The notes beneath the pieces are model-generated. The model was not told the origin of the DNA, searched no databases, and was given only the letters and a program-made list of their open reading frames with translations. Below are positions 1-8,577 of a DNA stretch of 64,000 bases, piece by piece. A program made the position numbers and the translations under genes. Source of the stretch: Nitrospirota bacterium. GTDB lineage: Bacteria > Nitrospirota > Nitrospiria > Nitrospirales > Nitrospiraceae. The stretch covers positions 62,001 through 126,000 of the forward strand of contig JBFMAX010000004.1 in NCBI GenBank assembly GCA_040755395.1, read 5' to 3'. Positions within the stretch are counted from its first letter, which is position 1. Every line of letters starts with the position of its first letter.

Positions 1-54
1 GCTTACCCATCGCCCCTAGTTCGCACCTCTCGCGGCCTTTAAGGGAGACTCGTA

Positions 55-738
55 ATGAAAAGCGAAATCTTATATCCGGGCGCGTTTCCGATGGTACGGG
101 TGTATCTGGCGGCGGGGGAAAGTGTGAAGGCGGAGTCCGGGGCAATGGTGGCGGCGTCCCCGACGATTGATGTCGAGAGCAAGATGGAAGGCGGGTTTCT
201 CGGCGCACTGTCCCGCAAGCTCCTCACCGGCGAAAAATTCTTCTTTCAGACGCTCCGGGCGACCCGCGGAGCAGGAGAGGTGTTGTTGGCACCTACGGTA
301 CCCGGTGACATCGTCGTTCTCGAACTGGATGGAGTGAACGAGTACCTCGTGCAGAAGGACGGGTTTCTGGCCGGGGCCGAGGATGTCAGGATCGAAAGTC
401 AGATGCAGAGTCTCAGCCGGGGCTTGCTCGGGGGCGAAGGGTTCTTCATCCTGAGAATCGGCGGAACCGGGCAATTGATTCTGAACAGCTTCGGCGCCAT
501 CCACAAAGTCGAGCTTAAGCCGGACGAAGAATATATCGTGGACAACAGCCATCTCGTGGCGTGGACGGCTACCACGACCTACAGCATTGAAAAGGCGGCG
601 GCGGGCTGGATCGCCAGTTTCACCTCCGGCGAAGGGTTCGTCTGCCGGTTCCGCGGTCCCGGCCTGGTCTACATTCAAAGTCGCAACCCCAGCGGGTTCG
701 GGGCCTGGATCAGGCAGTTCATCCCCGTCTCCGAATAG
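55..738 (+). CDS. AIM24 / TIGR00266 family protein
   Basis: A 227-residue soluble protein of the AIM24 (DUF124, TIGR00266) family, a beta-sandwich fold with no settled biochemical role in bacteria. The glycine-rich signature is visible twice: ESGAMVAASP followed by GGFLGALSRKLLTGEKFF near residues 28-65, and a second GLLGGEGFF block near residue 130. Length is normal for the family. There is no signal peptide or membrane segment, so it is probably cytoplasmic. GGGAG lies about 8 bases before the ATG and supports this start. The next gene follows after a 118-base gap and need not be co-transcribed. Confidence 0.85.
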   Translation: MKSEILYPGAFPMVRVYLAAGESVKAESGAMVAASPTIDVESKMEGGFLGALSRKLLTGEKFFFQTLRATRGAGEVLLAPTVPGDIVVLELDGVNEYLVQKDGFLAGAEDVRIESQMQSLSRGLLGGEGFFILRIGGTGQLILNSFGAIHKVELKPDEEYIVDNSHLVAWTATTTYSIEKAAAGWIASFTSGEGFVCRFRGPGLVYIQSRNPSGFGAWIRQFIPVSE

Positions 739-856
739 AGGGGCGAGGGGTAACGGGAGAGAAGGATACCGGGATGGATAGGCAAGCAATCCTTCATGCT
801 GGTATCTGCGCACGCGCTAGACACGCTATCCCTGTGCACCGCTACCCCGCTCTCAC

Positions 857-1996
857 ATGACTCGCACGCCCAACGCCCTCTGTTTCGGCCATGACCTGCC
901 GGGCGCGGGAGTGCCTTGCCGTGTCACTGTCGGTCCTGATGGACTGTCGATCGAGTTCACCGACCAGGCCAACCGACTCGCGAGGGAGATCGTCCCGTTC
1001 TCTGCTCTGTCGATCGGAGCGGGCGGGTTCGATCACGATCACCTCGTCTTGCAATGGACCGCGAACGGGGCAGGCCGAACGGTCTATCTGAAGGATCCAA
1101 CGGCCATCGTCGCCTTTCGGCAATCCGCTCCGCAGGGGCTGACGGACCATCTGGAGCGGACCGCGGAGCGTGTACGGCGCTCGCGACGGAGCCGGCGCAC
1201 TGTCATCGCGGTGTCCGCCGCTTCCCTGCTGGGGTTGCTGCTTGCCCTGTGGTTTGGCTTCGACGCCATCGTGTCGATGGCCGTGAGTCGCATTCCTGTA
1301 GCATGGGAGGAGAAGATCGGGGAAACGGTGCAGCGCGACTTCCTGGCCGGACAGACGATGCTTCCCGGCGGGCCGGCGGTCGAGGCGGTCCAGGAGATCA
1401 CCAAACGGCTCACATCTCACCTTCCCGACAATCCCTACACGTTTCACGTCACGGTAGTCCGGAGCGATGTTGTGAACGCCTTCGCCTTGCCGGGCGGGTA
1501 TGTCGTCGTGTTCACCGGGTTACTCCAGAAGGCGGAGAATCCGGAAGAAGTGGCGGGCGTCCTGAGCCATGAGCTCAATCACGTGCTCCAGCGGCATGGG
1601 CTGGAGCGGATCGTCAAAACATTGGGGGTTGTGGCGGTGGTCACCATCCTGGTCGGCGATCAGCAGGGCCTGATCGGGCTGGCCAAGCAATTGGGCGTGG
1701 AACTGCTCACGTTGAAGTTCAGCCGCGAGCAAGAGACAGAGGCGGACGTGACGGGGCTGAAGCTGCTCCACCGGGCCAAGATTGCGCCGGATGGCATGAT
1801 CCGGTTCTTCGAGCGGCTCTCCGAGTCGGAGAGCGGGCGCGTCGAACTGCTCTCGACTCACCCGATGAGCGCCGCGCGGGCGGAGCGACTGAAGGCGGAA
1901 GCGGCGTCGCTCCCGCGCCAGGTGCCGGAGCCGTTCGGTTTCGAGTGGAGCAGAGTTCAGGAGTCTCTGGGGCGGGGCCAGAAAGGCTCGCCATGA
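857..1996 (+). CDS. M48-family membrane metalloprotease
   Basis: A 379-residue zinc metalloprotease of the M48 (Oma1/HtpX-like) class. The N-terminal ~110 residues resemble the beta-rich domain found before some M48 proteases. A transmembrane helix follows at about residues 115-137, just after an arginine-rich stretch that should stay cytoplasmic. The catalytic motif HELNH (within SHELNHVLQRHG) lies near residue 238 and the third zinc ligand is expected in QETEAD near residue 294. It probably degrades misfolded envelope proteins on the periplasmic side; the substrate is unknown. No clear ribosome-binding site precedes the ATG. Its stop overlaps the next start (ATGA), so the two genes are translationally coupled. 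Confidence 0.85.
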   Translation: MTRTPNALCFGHDLPGAGVPCRVTVGPDGLSIEFTDQANRLAREIVPFSALSIGAGGFDHDHLVLQWTANGAGRTVYLKDPTAIVAFRQSAPQGLTDHLERTAERVRRSRRSRRTVIAVSAASLLGLLLALWFGFDAIVSMAVSRIPVAWEEKIGETVQRDFLAGQTMLPGGPAVEAVQEITKRLTSHLPDNPYTFHVTVVRSDVVNAFALPGGYVVVFTGLLQKAENPEEVAGVLSHELNHVLQRHGLERIVKTLGVVAVVTILVGDQQGLIGLAKQLGVELLTLKFSREQETEADVTGLKLLHRAKIAPDGMIRFFERLSESESGRVELLSTHPMSAARAERLKAEAASLPRQVPEPFGFEWSRVQESLGRGQKGSP

Positions 1997-2496
1997 GTCC
2001 GGGGTGGGGGATCCTTCGCGTCGGCGTGATTGCGGACACCCACGGGCTCTTCGATCGGGCCGTCCTGCGGCATTTTCAGGACGTCGATCACATCCTCCAC
2101 GCGGGGGATATCGGCGGCAAGTCCGTCATCGAACAACTGGAACAACTCGCGCCCGTCACCGCCGTGTCCGGCAATGTGGATGGATATGGGCGCAGCGGAT
2201 TTCCCCCGGAGACCGTGATCGAGCTGGGCGGCCGACGGATCGCCCTCCGGCATATCCTCTTCGAAGGCGGGAGGTTGACCAAAGAGGGGCGTGCCTTCCT
2301 GGAGCGAGTGCGCCCCGACGTTTGCGTGTTCGGCCACACCCATCAACCCACGGCAGAATGGGTCGGCGCGACGCTGCTGTTCAACCCCGGCTCCGCCGGC
2401 CCGAAACGCTTCACGCTTCCGCGGGGACTCGGTCTTCTGACGATCGACGACGGCATCACCACGGCTCACCTTGTCTTGCCGGATCGGGCCGAGTAA
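1993..2496 (+). CDS. YfcE-type metallophosphoesterase
   Basis: A 167-residue metallophosphoesterase of the YfcE/MJ0936 group (phosphodiesterase with two bound metals). The motif series is complete: ADTHG near the N-terminus, HAGDIGG, SGNVDG, and GHTHQP near residue 115. The ATG at 1993 overlaps the TGA of the M48 protease by 4 bases. An upstream in-frame ATG exists but would place the start well inside the protease gene and add sequence foreign to the family, so 1993 is preferred. Its natural substrate cannot be read from the sequence. Confidence 0.88.
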   Translation: MSPGWGILRVGVIADTHGLFDRAVLRHFQDVDHILHAGDIGGKSVIEQLEQLAPVTAVSGNVDGYGRSGFPPETVIELGGRRIALRHILFEGGRLTKEGRAFLERVRPDVCVFGHTHQPTAEWVGATLLFNPGSAGPKRFTLPRGLGLLTIDDGITTAHLVLPDRAE

Positions 2497-2590
2497 CGTC
2501 GGGTCAGCCGCGCGATTCTCTTGATTCGACTCTTCATCGACCCGCATCTTGGATGCCGGCTCTTGACTTTGTGCGTCGACACAATTGTGG

Positions 2591-2596
2591 TATAAC
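2591..2596 (+). promoter_or_regulatory. Candidate -10 box upstream of first DUF3015 gene
   Basis: TATAAC at 2591-2596 lies 60 bases before the ATG of the DUF3015 gene. The nearest -35-like hexamer, TTGACT at 2563-2568, is 22 bases away, which is too far for a normal sigma70 promoter, so only the -10 element is offered. Confidence 0.3.
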
Positions 2597-2655
2597 CGCT
2601 CTGACACCCGCGGCTGTACGTAATCGCCGCGGACCACAACGACAGGAGGAAAATC

Positions 2656-3174
2656 ATGATAAACAAATTCTTGCTGCTGCTCTTCGCGCTCGCGCTGGTC
2701 AGTGTTCAAGCCCTCGACGCTTTCGCGGCCGGGAATCCTGACACCGGTCCTGGTTGCGGGCTGGGAAAACTGGCCTGGCAAGACTACAAGGGGCAGAAGC
2801 AGATTGCCCCGCAGGTAATGATGGCCACGACGAACGGTACCTTCGGCAGCCAGACGTTCGGGATCAGTTTCGGGACATCGGGGTGCACGAACGACGGCGT
2901 GATCATGAGAACAGAGCGGACCAACGTCTTCGTCTTCGCTATGTTCGACAACCTCTCCCAGGAGCTGGCAAAGGGTCAGGGCGAACACCTCGCGTCGCTT
3001 GCCACTTTGATGGGTGTGCCGCCTGAGCATCAAGCCGAGTTTTTCGCTATGACCCAGGAGAAATACAAAGCATTGGTAGAAGCGGGGGAGGCGTCGCCGG
3101 TGGCGGTGATTAAGGCCATCGAGGACGCTATGGCCGAGCACCCGGTTTTGGCCAAAGTCGCCGCGCCGCGCTAA
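2656..3174 (+). CDS. DUF3015 family exported protein (copy 1)
   Basis: A 172-residue protein of the DUF3015 family. A Sec signal peptide occupies about residues 1-24, with cleavage expected after AFA. The family core NPDTGPGCGLGKLAW is followed by APQVMMATTNGTFGSQTFGI and a conserved SGCTNDG. The mature protein should be periplasmic and contains two conserved cysteines (PGCG and SGCT) that could form a disulfide. A strong ribosome-binding site (AGGAGG) precedes the ATG. A near-duplicate follows 150 bases downstream and a DUF4105 gene follows that one. Function of the family is unknown. Confidence 0.88.
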   Translation: MINKFLLLLFALALVSVQALDAFAAGNPDTGPGCGLGKLAWQDYKGQKQIAPQVMMATTNGTFGSQTFGISFGTSGCTNDGVIMRTERTNVFVFAMFDNLSQELAKGQGEHLASLATLMGVPPEHQAEFFAMTQEKYKALVEAGEASPVAVIKAIEDAMAEHPVLAKVAAPR

Positions 3175-3265
3175 GCGAGGTCGTGCGAGATCGTCGCTCG
3201 TTGAGCGCGACCGAACCAAGCGAGCGCGCAGACGGTTTTTTCTCACTCCTCGCTCGGTATTGGGC

Positions 3266-3271
3266 TATAAT
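3266..3271 (+). promoter_or_regulatory. Candidate -10 box upstream of second DUF3015 gene
   Basis: A perfect TATAAT at 3266-3271 lies 56 bases before the second DUF3015 start. No convincing -35 hexamer is present at the right spacing, so this promoter is only possible. Confidence 0.35.
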
Positions 3272-3327
3272 CGCCTGTGGTGTCGCCACACGGGCGGCAG
3301 GATCTCTAACCATAAGGAGGAGGACTT

Positions 3328-3840
3328 ATGTTGAGAAAACTGCTCATGCTGTCGGTCTCGCTGGTCTTTATCGGTGCGCAGGCCAGTCTCTCGCTCGCCG
3401 CCCACCCCGACACGGGTCCGGGCTGCGGGCTGGGGAAGCTGGCCTGGTCGGACTATAAGAACCAAAAGAACATCGCTCCGCAGGTTCTGATGGCCACGAC
3501 CAACGGGACGTTTGGCAGCCAGACGTTCGGCATCAGCACAGGCACTTCCGGATGCACGAACGACGGACAGATCATGAGCGAACATAGGGTGACAATGTTC
3601 GCCGCCATCAACTTCGACAATCTCTCGCAGGAGATGGCGCAGGGGCAAGGCGAGCATTTGGCGTCGCTGGCGACGCTGTTGGGCGTGCCGGCGGAGCATC
3701 AGGGCGAGTTCTTCGCCCTGACCCAGGAGCGATACACGTCTCTGATGCAGTCCGGCGAGACCTCGCCGGTGGCGCTGGTCAAGGCGTTGAACGATGCTAT
3801 AGCCGCGCACCCGGTTCTCGCCAAAGCGTCAACCCGCTGA
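3328..3840 (+). CDS. DUF3015 family exported protein (copy 2)
   Basis: A 170-residue paralogue of the preceding gene. The two mature proteins match at most positions through the core, both carrying HPDTGPGCGLGKLAW / NPDTGPGCGLGKLAW, TTNGTFGSQTFGI and SGCTNDG. A signal peptide covers about residues 1-24. AAGGAGGAGG lies just before the ATG and is a near-ideal ribosome-binding site. The gene is closed by a strong hairpin terminator at 3850-3884. Tandem duplication followed by divergence is the simplest reading. Confidence 0.88.
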   Translation: MLRKLLMLSVSLVFIGAQASLSLAAHPDTGPGCGLGKLAWSDYKNQKNIAPQVLMATTNGTFGSQTFGISTGTSGCTNDGQIMSEHRVTMFAAINFDNLSQEMAQGQGEHLASLATLLGVPAEHQGEFFALTQERYTSLMQSGETSPVALVKALNDAIAAHPVLAKASTR

Positions 3841-3849
3841 TCGGTTCGA

Positions 3850-3884
3850 GGGGCTCCGGCCGCCAGGCCGGAGCCCCGTTCTTT
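3850..3884 (+). terminator. Rho-independent-like terminator after DUF3015 pair
   Basis: A perfect 12-bp GC-rich stem (GGGGCTCCGGCC at 3850-3861, GGCCGGAGCCCC at 3866-3877) with a 4-base loop is followed by GTTCTTT. The T tract is short, but the stem is very stable and sits right after the second DUF3015 stop codon. Confidence 0.75.
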
Positions 3885-3911
3885 CCCCTGTCTTCTTGTA
3901 TTCTGCCGCCG

Positions 3912-5822
3912 TTGCGTATCTTCTTCATTGCAGGCCTCTTCAGTTCCTACCTCCTCACAACGTTTGCTCTTGCGGGCGCACCGGCGGATAACCCCTATCT
4001 CGTCGAGCTGGTCAGTCGAGCGCGGGCCATGAAACTGGCCGACGAACGGGAATGGCATCTCCTCCTACACTATCGGAAGAACCTCTTCGGCGGCTATACC
4101 AGCGAACAGGATGATCCGGGCTTTTTCCTGTCGCCGAAGGGAAAGACTGACCCGCAGGCCGAGTTGGAAGCCACGCTGGCCCAATTCTTCTCCGATGAGC
4201 TGGTCGGACGCTCCCGTCAGCCGGCGCAGTGTGCCTTTGTCGCGCGCTACCACTGGCTGAAAGAGAAACTGCAGTTTGATGACGCGCGGTTGGCGCCTAT
4301 CCGATGCGACCGGTTCGAACGATGGTTGGCCGAATTCAACGCGGAATCGATCACGCTCATCTTTCCGTCGGCCTTCATGAACAATCCGGCGTCAATGTTC
4401 GGCCATACGCTGCTGCGGATCGATCAACAAGGTCAGACCGAGCAGACGCGCATCCTGGCGTATACCATCAACTACGCGGCGGACGTGCCGCCGGACGCGG
4501 GCTTGGCCTATCCAATCCGGGGGATCTTCGGGGGATATCGCGGCTATTTCTCGACTATTCCATACTATCTGAAAGTGCAGGAGTACCGGGATATCGAAAA
4601 CCGGGATATCTGGGAATACAAGCTCAACTTCAGCCAACCGCAGATCCGCCGGCTGCTCATGCATGCGTGGGAGTTGGGCAACGCCTATTTCGATTACTTC
4701 TTCTTCAAGGAGAATTGTTCGTATCACCTGCTCTCCCTCCTGGAATACGCCGATCCGACCCTGCAACTCACCGACCAATTTCTCTTCTGGACGGTGCCGG
4801 CCGACACCGTCCGGCTGGTCGCGGCCCAGCCTGGGTTGGTCGGCGGCATCGCCTACCGCCCGTCTCGCAGCACGCTCATCAAACGGAAGCGGGAAACCCT
4901 CTCGGAGGCCGAACGCAGACTCGCCAATCGACTCATCGGAGACGTGTCCCTGATTCAATCGGAGACATTCACCCAGCTCCCGCCGAAGCGGCAGGCCTTT
5001 CTTCTAGACCTGGCTTCGGATTATCTCCGCTACAAGATCGATGCGGGGGACTCCGACGCCGCGGTCTACAAAGAGCGGAATCGTGCGATCCTCACGGCGA
5101 GAAGCGGACTGCGAGTCCAGCCCGACGACCTGAAGATCGCTCCGTTCGCCAAGCAACCGGAACTGGGGCACAAGACCTCCCGGGTGAGCGTCGGCGGAGG
5201 GTGGCGGAACAATGACACATTCGAAGAAGTGACGGTCCGGGCGGGCTACCATGATTTGCTCGATCCCGAAGTCGGCTACACACCGGATGCGCAAATCGAG
5301 CTCGCGTCGCTCAGCGTGCGCCACTACAATCGGGCCGAGCAGACCAGGCTGGAGCGGGCGACGTTGGCCAACGTGCTCTCCCTCTCGCCGATGGATGCGC
5401 TGTTTAAGGCCCCGTCGTGGAAAATCAGCGCCGGCTACCAAACGATCCGGCATCGAGCATGCCGGTTATGCGGGAACGGCAATGTGAACGGCGGGATCGG
5501 CGCGGCGGTGGAAACCCAATGGCTCAACCGAGAGGTCTATTTCGCCTTTGCGGAAGCGGACGCCAACTACAGCCACGCCTATGAGGAGCGGCACAGCGTC
5601 GGCGGAGGGGGAACAGCGGGCATGCTGGCGGACCTGAGCGATCGTTGGAAACTGATGCTCTCAGCGACCTATCTGCGGTATCCACTCGGCGACAAGTCCG
5701 ACGATGTCAGGTGGTTCGTCGGCCAACGGTATACGCTCGGACAGAATCTCGCGGTCCGGCTGGAGTACACGCACCGCGATCGGGACAACGACGTGCTGTT
5801 CACGGTGCAGGCGTTCTTTTAG
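3912..5822 (+). CDS. DUF4105 (Lnb N-terminal domain) exported protein
   Basis: A 636-residue protein with the DUF4105 domain, also called the Lnb N-terminal periplasmic domain, at roughly residues 110-290 (AFMNNPASMFGHTLLRID, then FFKENCSYHLLSLLEYA). The domain contains conserved His, Asn and Cys residues typical of a papain-like fold. The C-terminal half is rich in alternating beta strands and ends in ...TVQAFF, which could be an outer-membrane barrel, but that is inference. The TTG start at 3912 is chosen because it yields a signal peptide (MRIFFIAGLFSSYLLTTFALA); later ATGs would remove it. DUF3015 and DUF4105 genes are, from memory, recurrent neighbours in proteobacteria, which supports a shared envelope role. 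Confidence 0.82.
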   Translation: MRIFFIAGLFSSYLLTTFALAGAPADNPYLVELVSRARAMKLADEREWHLLLHYRKNLFGGYTSEQDDPGFFLSPKGKTDPQAELEATLAQFFSDELVGRSRQPAQCAFVARYHWLKEKLQFDDARLAPIRCDRFERWLAEFNAESITLIFPSAFMNNPASMFGHTLLRIDQQGQTEQTRILAYTINYAADVPPDAGLAYPIRGIFGGYRGYFSTIPYYLKVQEYRDIENRDIWEYKLNFSQPQIRRLLMHAWELGNAYFDYFFFKENCSYHLLSLLEYADPTLQLTDQFLFWTVPADTVRLVAAQPGLVGGIAYRPSRSTLIKRKRETLSEAERRLANRLIGDVSLIQSETFTQLPPKRQAFLLDLASDYLRYKIDAGDSDAAVYKERNRAILTARSGLRVQPDDLKIAPFAKQPELGHKTSRVSVGGGWRNNDTFEEVTVRAGYHDLLDPEVGYTPDAQIELASLSVRHYNRAEQTRLERATLANVLSLSPMDALFKAPSWKISAGYQTIRHRACRLCGNGNVNGGIGAAVETQWLNREVYFAFAEADANYSHAYEERHSVGGGGTAGMLADLSDRWKLMLSATYLRYPLGDKSDDVRWFVGQRYTLGQNLAVRLEYTHRDRDNDVLFTVQAFF

Positions 5823-5904
5823 GCGAACTTTGTGAGCGATTGGCCGATGGGTTCGCGCGGCGAGCGGTAGAGAAGAAGGTCAGGCCGCATCCGAAGCGGC
5901 GACA

Positions 5905-6897
5905 TTATGGCAACATTCGTTCCACTGTGGCGCGCGGGAGTGCAATAGCACCGACGCCGATGATCTCGCCGGTTTCAACGCGAACGACCTTGGCATTGAC
6001 CTCGACGCCGGGCGGTCCCAGATCGGCGAAGAGCGTGGTTACGACCGCGTCGACACCCAGGAGTCTGCCGATTCGCGTTGCGGAGTCCTCATCGAAGCCG
6101 CCTGTGTGGGTTAACGCCAGTTCTTGGGTCACTTTGGACAACTGAGATCGCTCCACCACCGTTGCCGTTCCTTCCTCATGCAATTTGGCGGTCAATTTCT
6201 CGGTCACATAATTGCAGAAAGGTTTATTTTCTTTCCCGGTGACATCTTGAGCGGGTAAGACGGCTATGCGAAGGACCCCGTGACCTTTCAGGTTCCCCGA
6301 AAGGCGGTGCGCCAACTCTCCAAACTTGGCGTCGACGGCCTTCTGTGTCGCCTCAGGGTTTTGAGGAGACGCCGAGTCGTTCCCAGTCGCTCGAGAAGGA
6401 GGCGGGGCTTTGACGAACTTTCTCTGACCTTCCTCGGCGGCTTGCAGCGCCGGTGACGGCGGCGGAGGCTGATAGCCGGAGGTTGCCAGAACCCTGTCGT
6501 CCTGGCTATAAACGACTTTCGTCTCTTCATCGTGGCCTTGGAGCAGTTCAATGAGGCTGTAAATCGGTTCTCCAAGAATTCCGATAATCGTCAGATAGGC
6601 ATATCCATAGACGGCGGCTCGTCCCGGGTTCGAGGTATTGCCCATTTCGTACCGATAGGTGTCTTCGTGCTTCCCGTCGCCGAGATCTTTGGTGGTAACC
6701 GGCTTGCCGAACTCCCGCTCCACGTCCTCGCGGGTGGCTCCAACCTGGAGCGTATCGAAGTTCGGTTCCGGGTGTCCATGCAAAGCCATCGCGATCGAAC
6801 AACCGGACAGCGTAAGCGTCCAGCAAAAACCAATCACAATCGAGAGCAGTTGCCAGCAAGGAGGCCCTTTCATGGTGCGCGGAAGCAAGGAGAGCAT
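5905..6897 (-). CDS. Lipoprotein with BamE-like and FlgO-like parts
   Basis: A 330-residue predicted lipoprotein. The signal peptide ends in a lipobox (LSGC near residue 32). After it comes a short region resembling SmpA/BamE (VGATREDVEREFGKP), then a proline-rich linker around residues 155-190. The C-terminal ~115 residues (RIAVLPAQDVTGKEN ... LGVDAVVTTLFADLG) resemble the FlgO/CsgG/TolB-N-like fold found in envelope lipoproteins. The start at 6897 is supported by GGGAAG about 10 bases upstream; an internal ATG at 6873 is an alternative. It converges with the DUF4105 gene. Role unknown beyond an outer-membrane or periplasmic location. Confidence 0.7.
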   Translation of the reverse strand: MLSLLPRTMKGPPCWQLLSIVIGFCWTLTLSGCSIAMALHGHPEPNFDTLQVGATREDVEREFGKPVTTKDLGDGKHEDTYRYEMGNTSNPGRAAVYGYAYLTIIGILGEPIYSLIELLQGHDEETKVVYSQDDRVLATSGYQPPPPSPALQAAEEGQRKFVKAPPPSRATGNDSASPQNPEATQKAVDAKFGELAHRLSGNLKGHGVLRIAVLPAQDVTGKENKPFCNYVTEKLTAKLHEEGTATVVERSQLSKVTQELALTHTGGFDEDSATRIGRLLGVDAVVTTLFADLGPPGVEVNAKVVRVETGEIIGVGAIALPRATVERMLP

Positions 6898-6932
6898 GGC
6901 TTTCTTCCCAACAGATGAAAATCAGGCAAGCA

Positions 6933-6962
6933 TTTATACGAAATCATGGCTAGGCTAAGCAA
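6933..6962 (-). promoter_or_regulatory. sigma70-like promoter for the FlgO-like lipoprotein gene
   Basis: Read on the minus strand, TTGCTT (6957-6962) and TATAAA (6933-6938) are separated by 18 bases. The predicted start site lies about 30 bases before the ATG at 6897. Confidence 0.45.
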
Positions 6963-7028
6963 TCACCTAAAAGAGGGGCCAGGAATCGATGATGGTCGAG
7001 CGAAGTCAATGAATCTACGACGGCACGC

Positions 7029-7790
7029 ATGAGCCTCCTTGACCGTCTCTTCGTCTATCACCCCGATCCCTGGCAGGACCGGGACTGGGCCAGGGCCAGC
7101 AGGCTCCCGCTGGAGGATGTCTGGTTCCCGGCCGCCGACGGGACCAAGTTATTCGGCTGGTATGTCGAGTCCTCGGAGACACCGGCGGTCTTGCTCTGGT
7201 GCCACGGCAACGCGGGCAACATCATCAACCGGCTGGACAATCTGCGGGAGCTCTACCGCCTCGGGCTGTCTGTCTTCCTGTTCGACTATCGGGGGTACGG
7301 CCGCAGCGAAGGCCGCCCGTCGGAAGAAGGGCTCTATCAGGACGGATTCGGCGCTTACGAGTATGTGACCCGCGCCCGCCGTGTCAGACCCGAACGTCTG
7401 ATCCTCTTCGGCCGCTCGCTCGGCGCGGCCGTAGCCGGCGAACTGGCCGCCCGGAAGCCGGCCGCCGGGTTGATCCTGGAATCGTGCTTCCCCTCCGTCG
7501 AGGCGCTCGCCAAGTTCCATTACCTCGGCCTGCCTGTTCACTGGCTCATTGGCGCGAAGTTTCGACTCATCGACCGGTTGTCGCACATCTCCCTCCCGCT
7601 GCTCGTCGTCCATGGGGATCGCGATGACTTGGTGCCGCTGCAACTTGGCCAACAGGTGTTCGAGGCGGCGAAGGAACCGAAAGCCTTCTATGTCGTCCGA
7701 GGCGCCGATCACAACGATGTCCCGTTCGTCGGCGGCCCAGCCTACTTCGCCCGGCTCAAAGCCTTCATTCAAAGTGGCTTGGGGAGGTGA
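7029..7790 (+). CDS. Alpha/beta hydrolase (BAAT/DUF1749-like, serine hydrolase)
   Basis: A 253-residue alpha/beta hydrolase. The oxyanion segment WCHGNAGN near residue 58, nucleophile elbow FGRSLGAA near residue 128 (Ser), an acidic residue in HGDRDDLVP near residue 198 and a late His in GADHNDVPF form a complete catalytic triad. The closest family I recognise is the ABHD12/13-like group (YqkD/Bem46), usually esterase-like. There is no signal peptide. No strong ribosome-binding site is visible before the ATG. Substrate unknown. Confidence 0.85.
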   Translation: MSLLDRLFVYHPDPWQDRDWARASRLPLEDVWFPAADGTKLFGWYVESSETPAVLLWCHGNAGNIINRLDNLRELYRLGLSVFLFDYRGYGRSEGRPSEEGLYQDGFGAYEYVTRARRVRPERLILFGRSLGAAVAGELAARKPAAGLILESCFPSVEALAKFHYLGLPVHWLIGAKFRLIDRLSHISLPLLVVHGDRDDLVPLQLGQQVFEAAKEPKAFYVVRGADHNDVPFVGGPAYFARLKAFIQSGLGR

Positions 7791-7942
7791 GGTGCGTAGG
7801 GCGTGACGGGAACTTCTTGTTTTTCAAAGCCGTCGAAAAGGAGGGCGACCGACCTGAGGCTTCGGACGGCGGCGTGCTATCTTTTGTAGGAGATTCCCGC
7901 GACATCTGGCCGTTCACGTCGATCAACAGGGAGGGACGGGGT

Positions 7943-8344
7943 ATGAAACACGTGGTGCTTTCAATCGGGGTCGCCCTCGGATTGGCGGCCGGAATTGCCG
8001 CCTGTGACTCGGGTAGTCTTCCCGGAGACCCCAAAAAAGAGACCACGGCCCCGCTCGGGGACGCGGCGCTCCTCGCTGCTTCCTCATCACCGGGGCAGGC
8101 CGACAACGACGCCGGCGTCGAGCACTACAAGGAGCGACGCTGGGACCTGGCTGAACAGCAGTTCCGCAAAGCCGTTCAAGCCGACGAGAAGCTGGCCGAG
8201 GCGCATTACAACCTCGGGTTGACGCTGGACAAGTTGGGCGATCACGAAGGCGCCGCGGCGGCCTTCAAGAAAGTCACGGAACTCTCACCGAAAAACTCGC
8301 CGTTGAGGGAGTCGGTAATCCTCAAAGAGCACGTCGGGCTGTAG
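7943..8344 (+). CDS. Small TPR-repeat lipoprotein
   Basis: A 133-residue lipoprotein. The signal peptide MKHVVLSIGVALGLAAGIAAC ends in a Cys suited to lipidation. The C-terminal half contains one full and one partial tetratricopeptide repeat (DAGVEHYKERRWDLAEQQF, then AHYNLGLTLDKLGDHEGAA). The reading frame is open further upstream, but GGGAGGGACGGG immediately before the ATG at 7943 and the signal peptide fix this start. TPR proteins mediate protein contacts; the partner is not evident from neighbours. Confidence 0.8.
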   Translation: MKHVVLSIGVALGLAAGIAACDSGSLPGDPKKETTAPLGDAALLAASSSPGQADNDAGVEHYKERRWDLAEQQFRKAVQADEKLAEAHYNLGLTLDKLGDHEGAAAAFKKVTELSPKNSPLRESVILKEHVGL

Positions 8345-8445
8345 CTTTTCCCTCCTTGTCCGGGAGTCGCCCAGTCTCGCAGGCGCCACCCGATGCTGTC
8401 TTGGCTTCCCGCCGGCCGGGCGCTACGAGAAACGTACGTAATTAT

Positions 8446-8475
8446 TTGGCGCTTTCGCCGACATTCTGGTACAGT
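8446..8475 (+). promoter_or_regulatory. sigma70-like promoter for mlaA
   Basis: TTGGCG (8446-8451) and TACAGT (8470-8475) are 18 bases apart, placing a start site about 95 bases before the GTG at 8578. Confidence 0.4.
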
Positions 8476-8577
8476 GCGCGGGATTGGTCCTTCGGCAGCT
8501 ACCGAAGGCATATCAGGGCACCGCCATGGGTCTGACCACTCGTCCTGATGGCGAACGGAAGCAGAAAGGAGGAATTC

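Noticed and set aside
3196-3241. Terminator between the DUF3015 copies
   Set aside because: CGCTCG/CGAGCG words can pair and a T run follows at 3236-3241, but the stem is bulged and the T run lies about 9 bases away.
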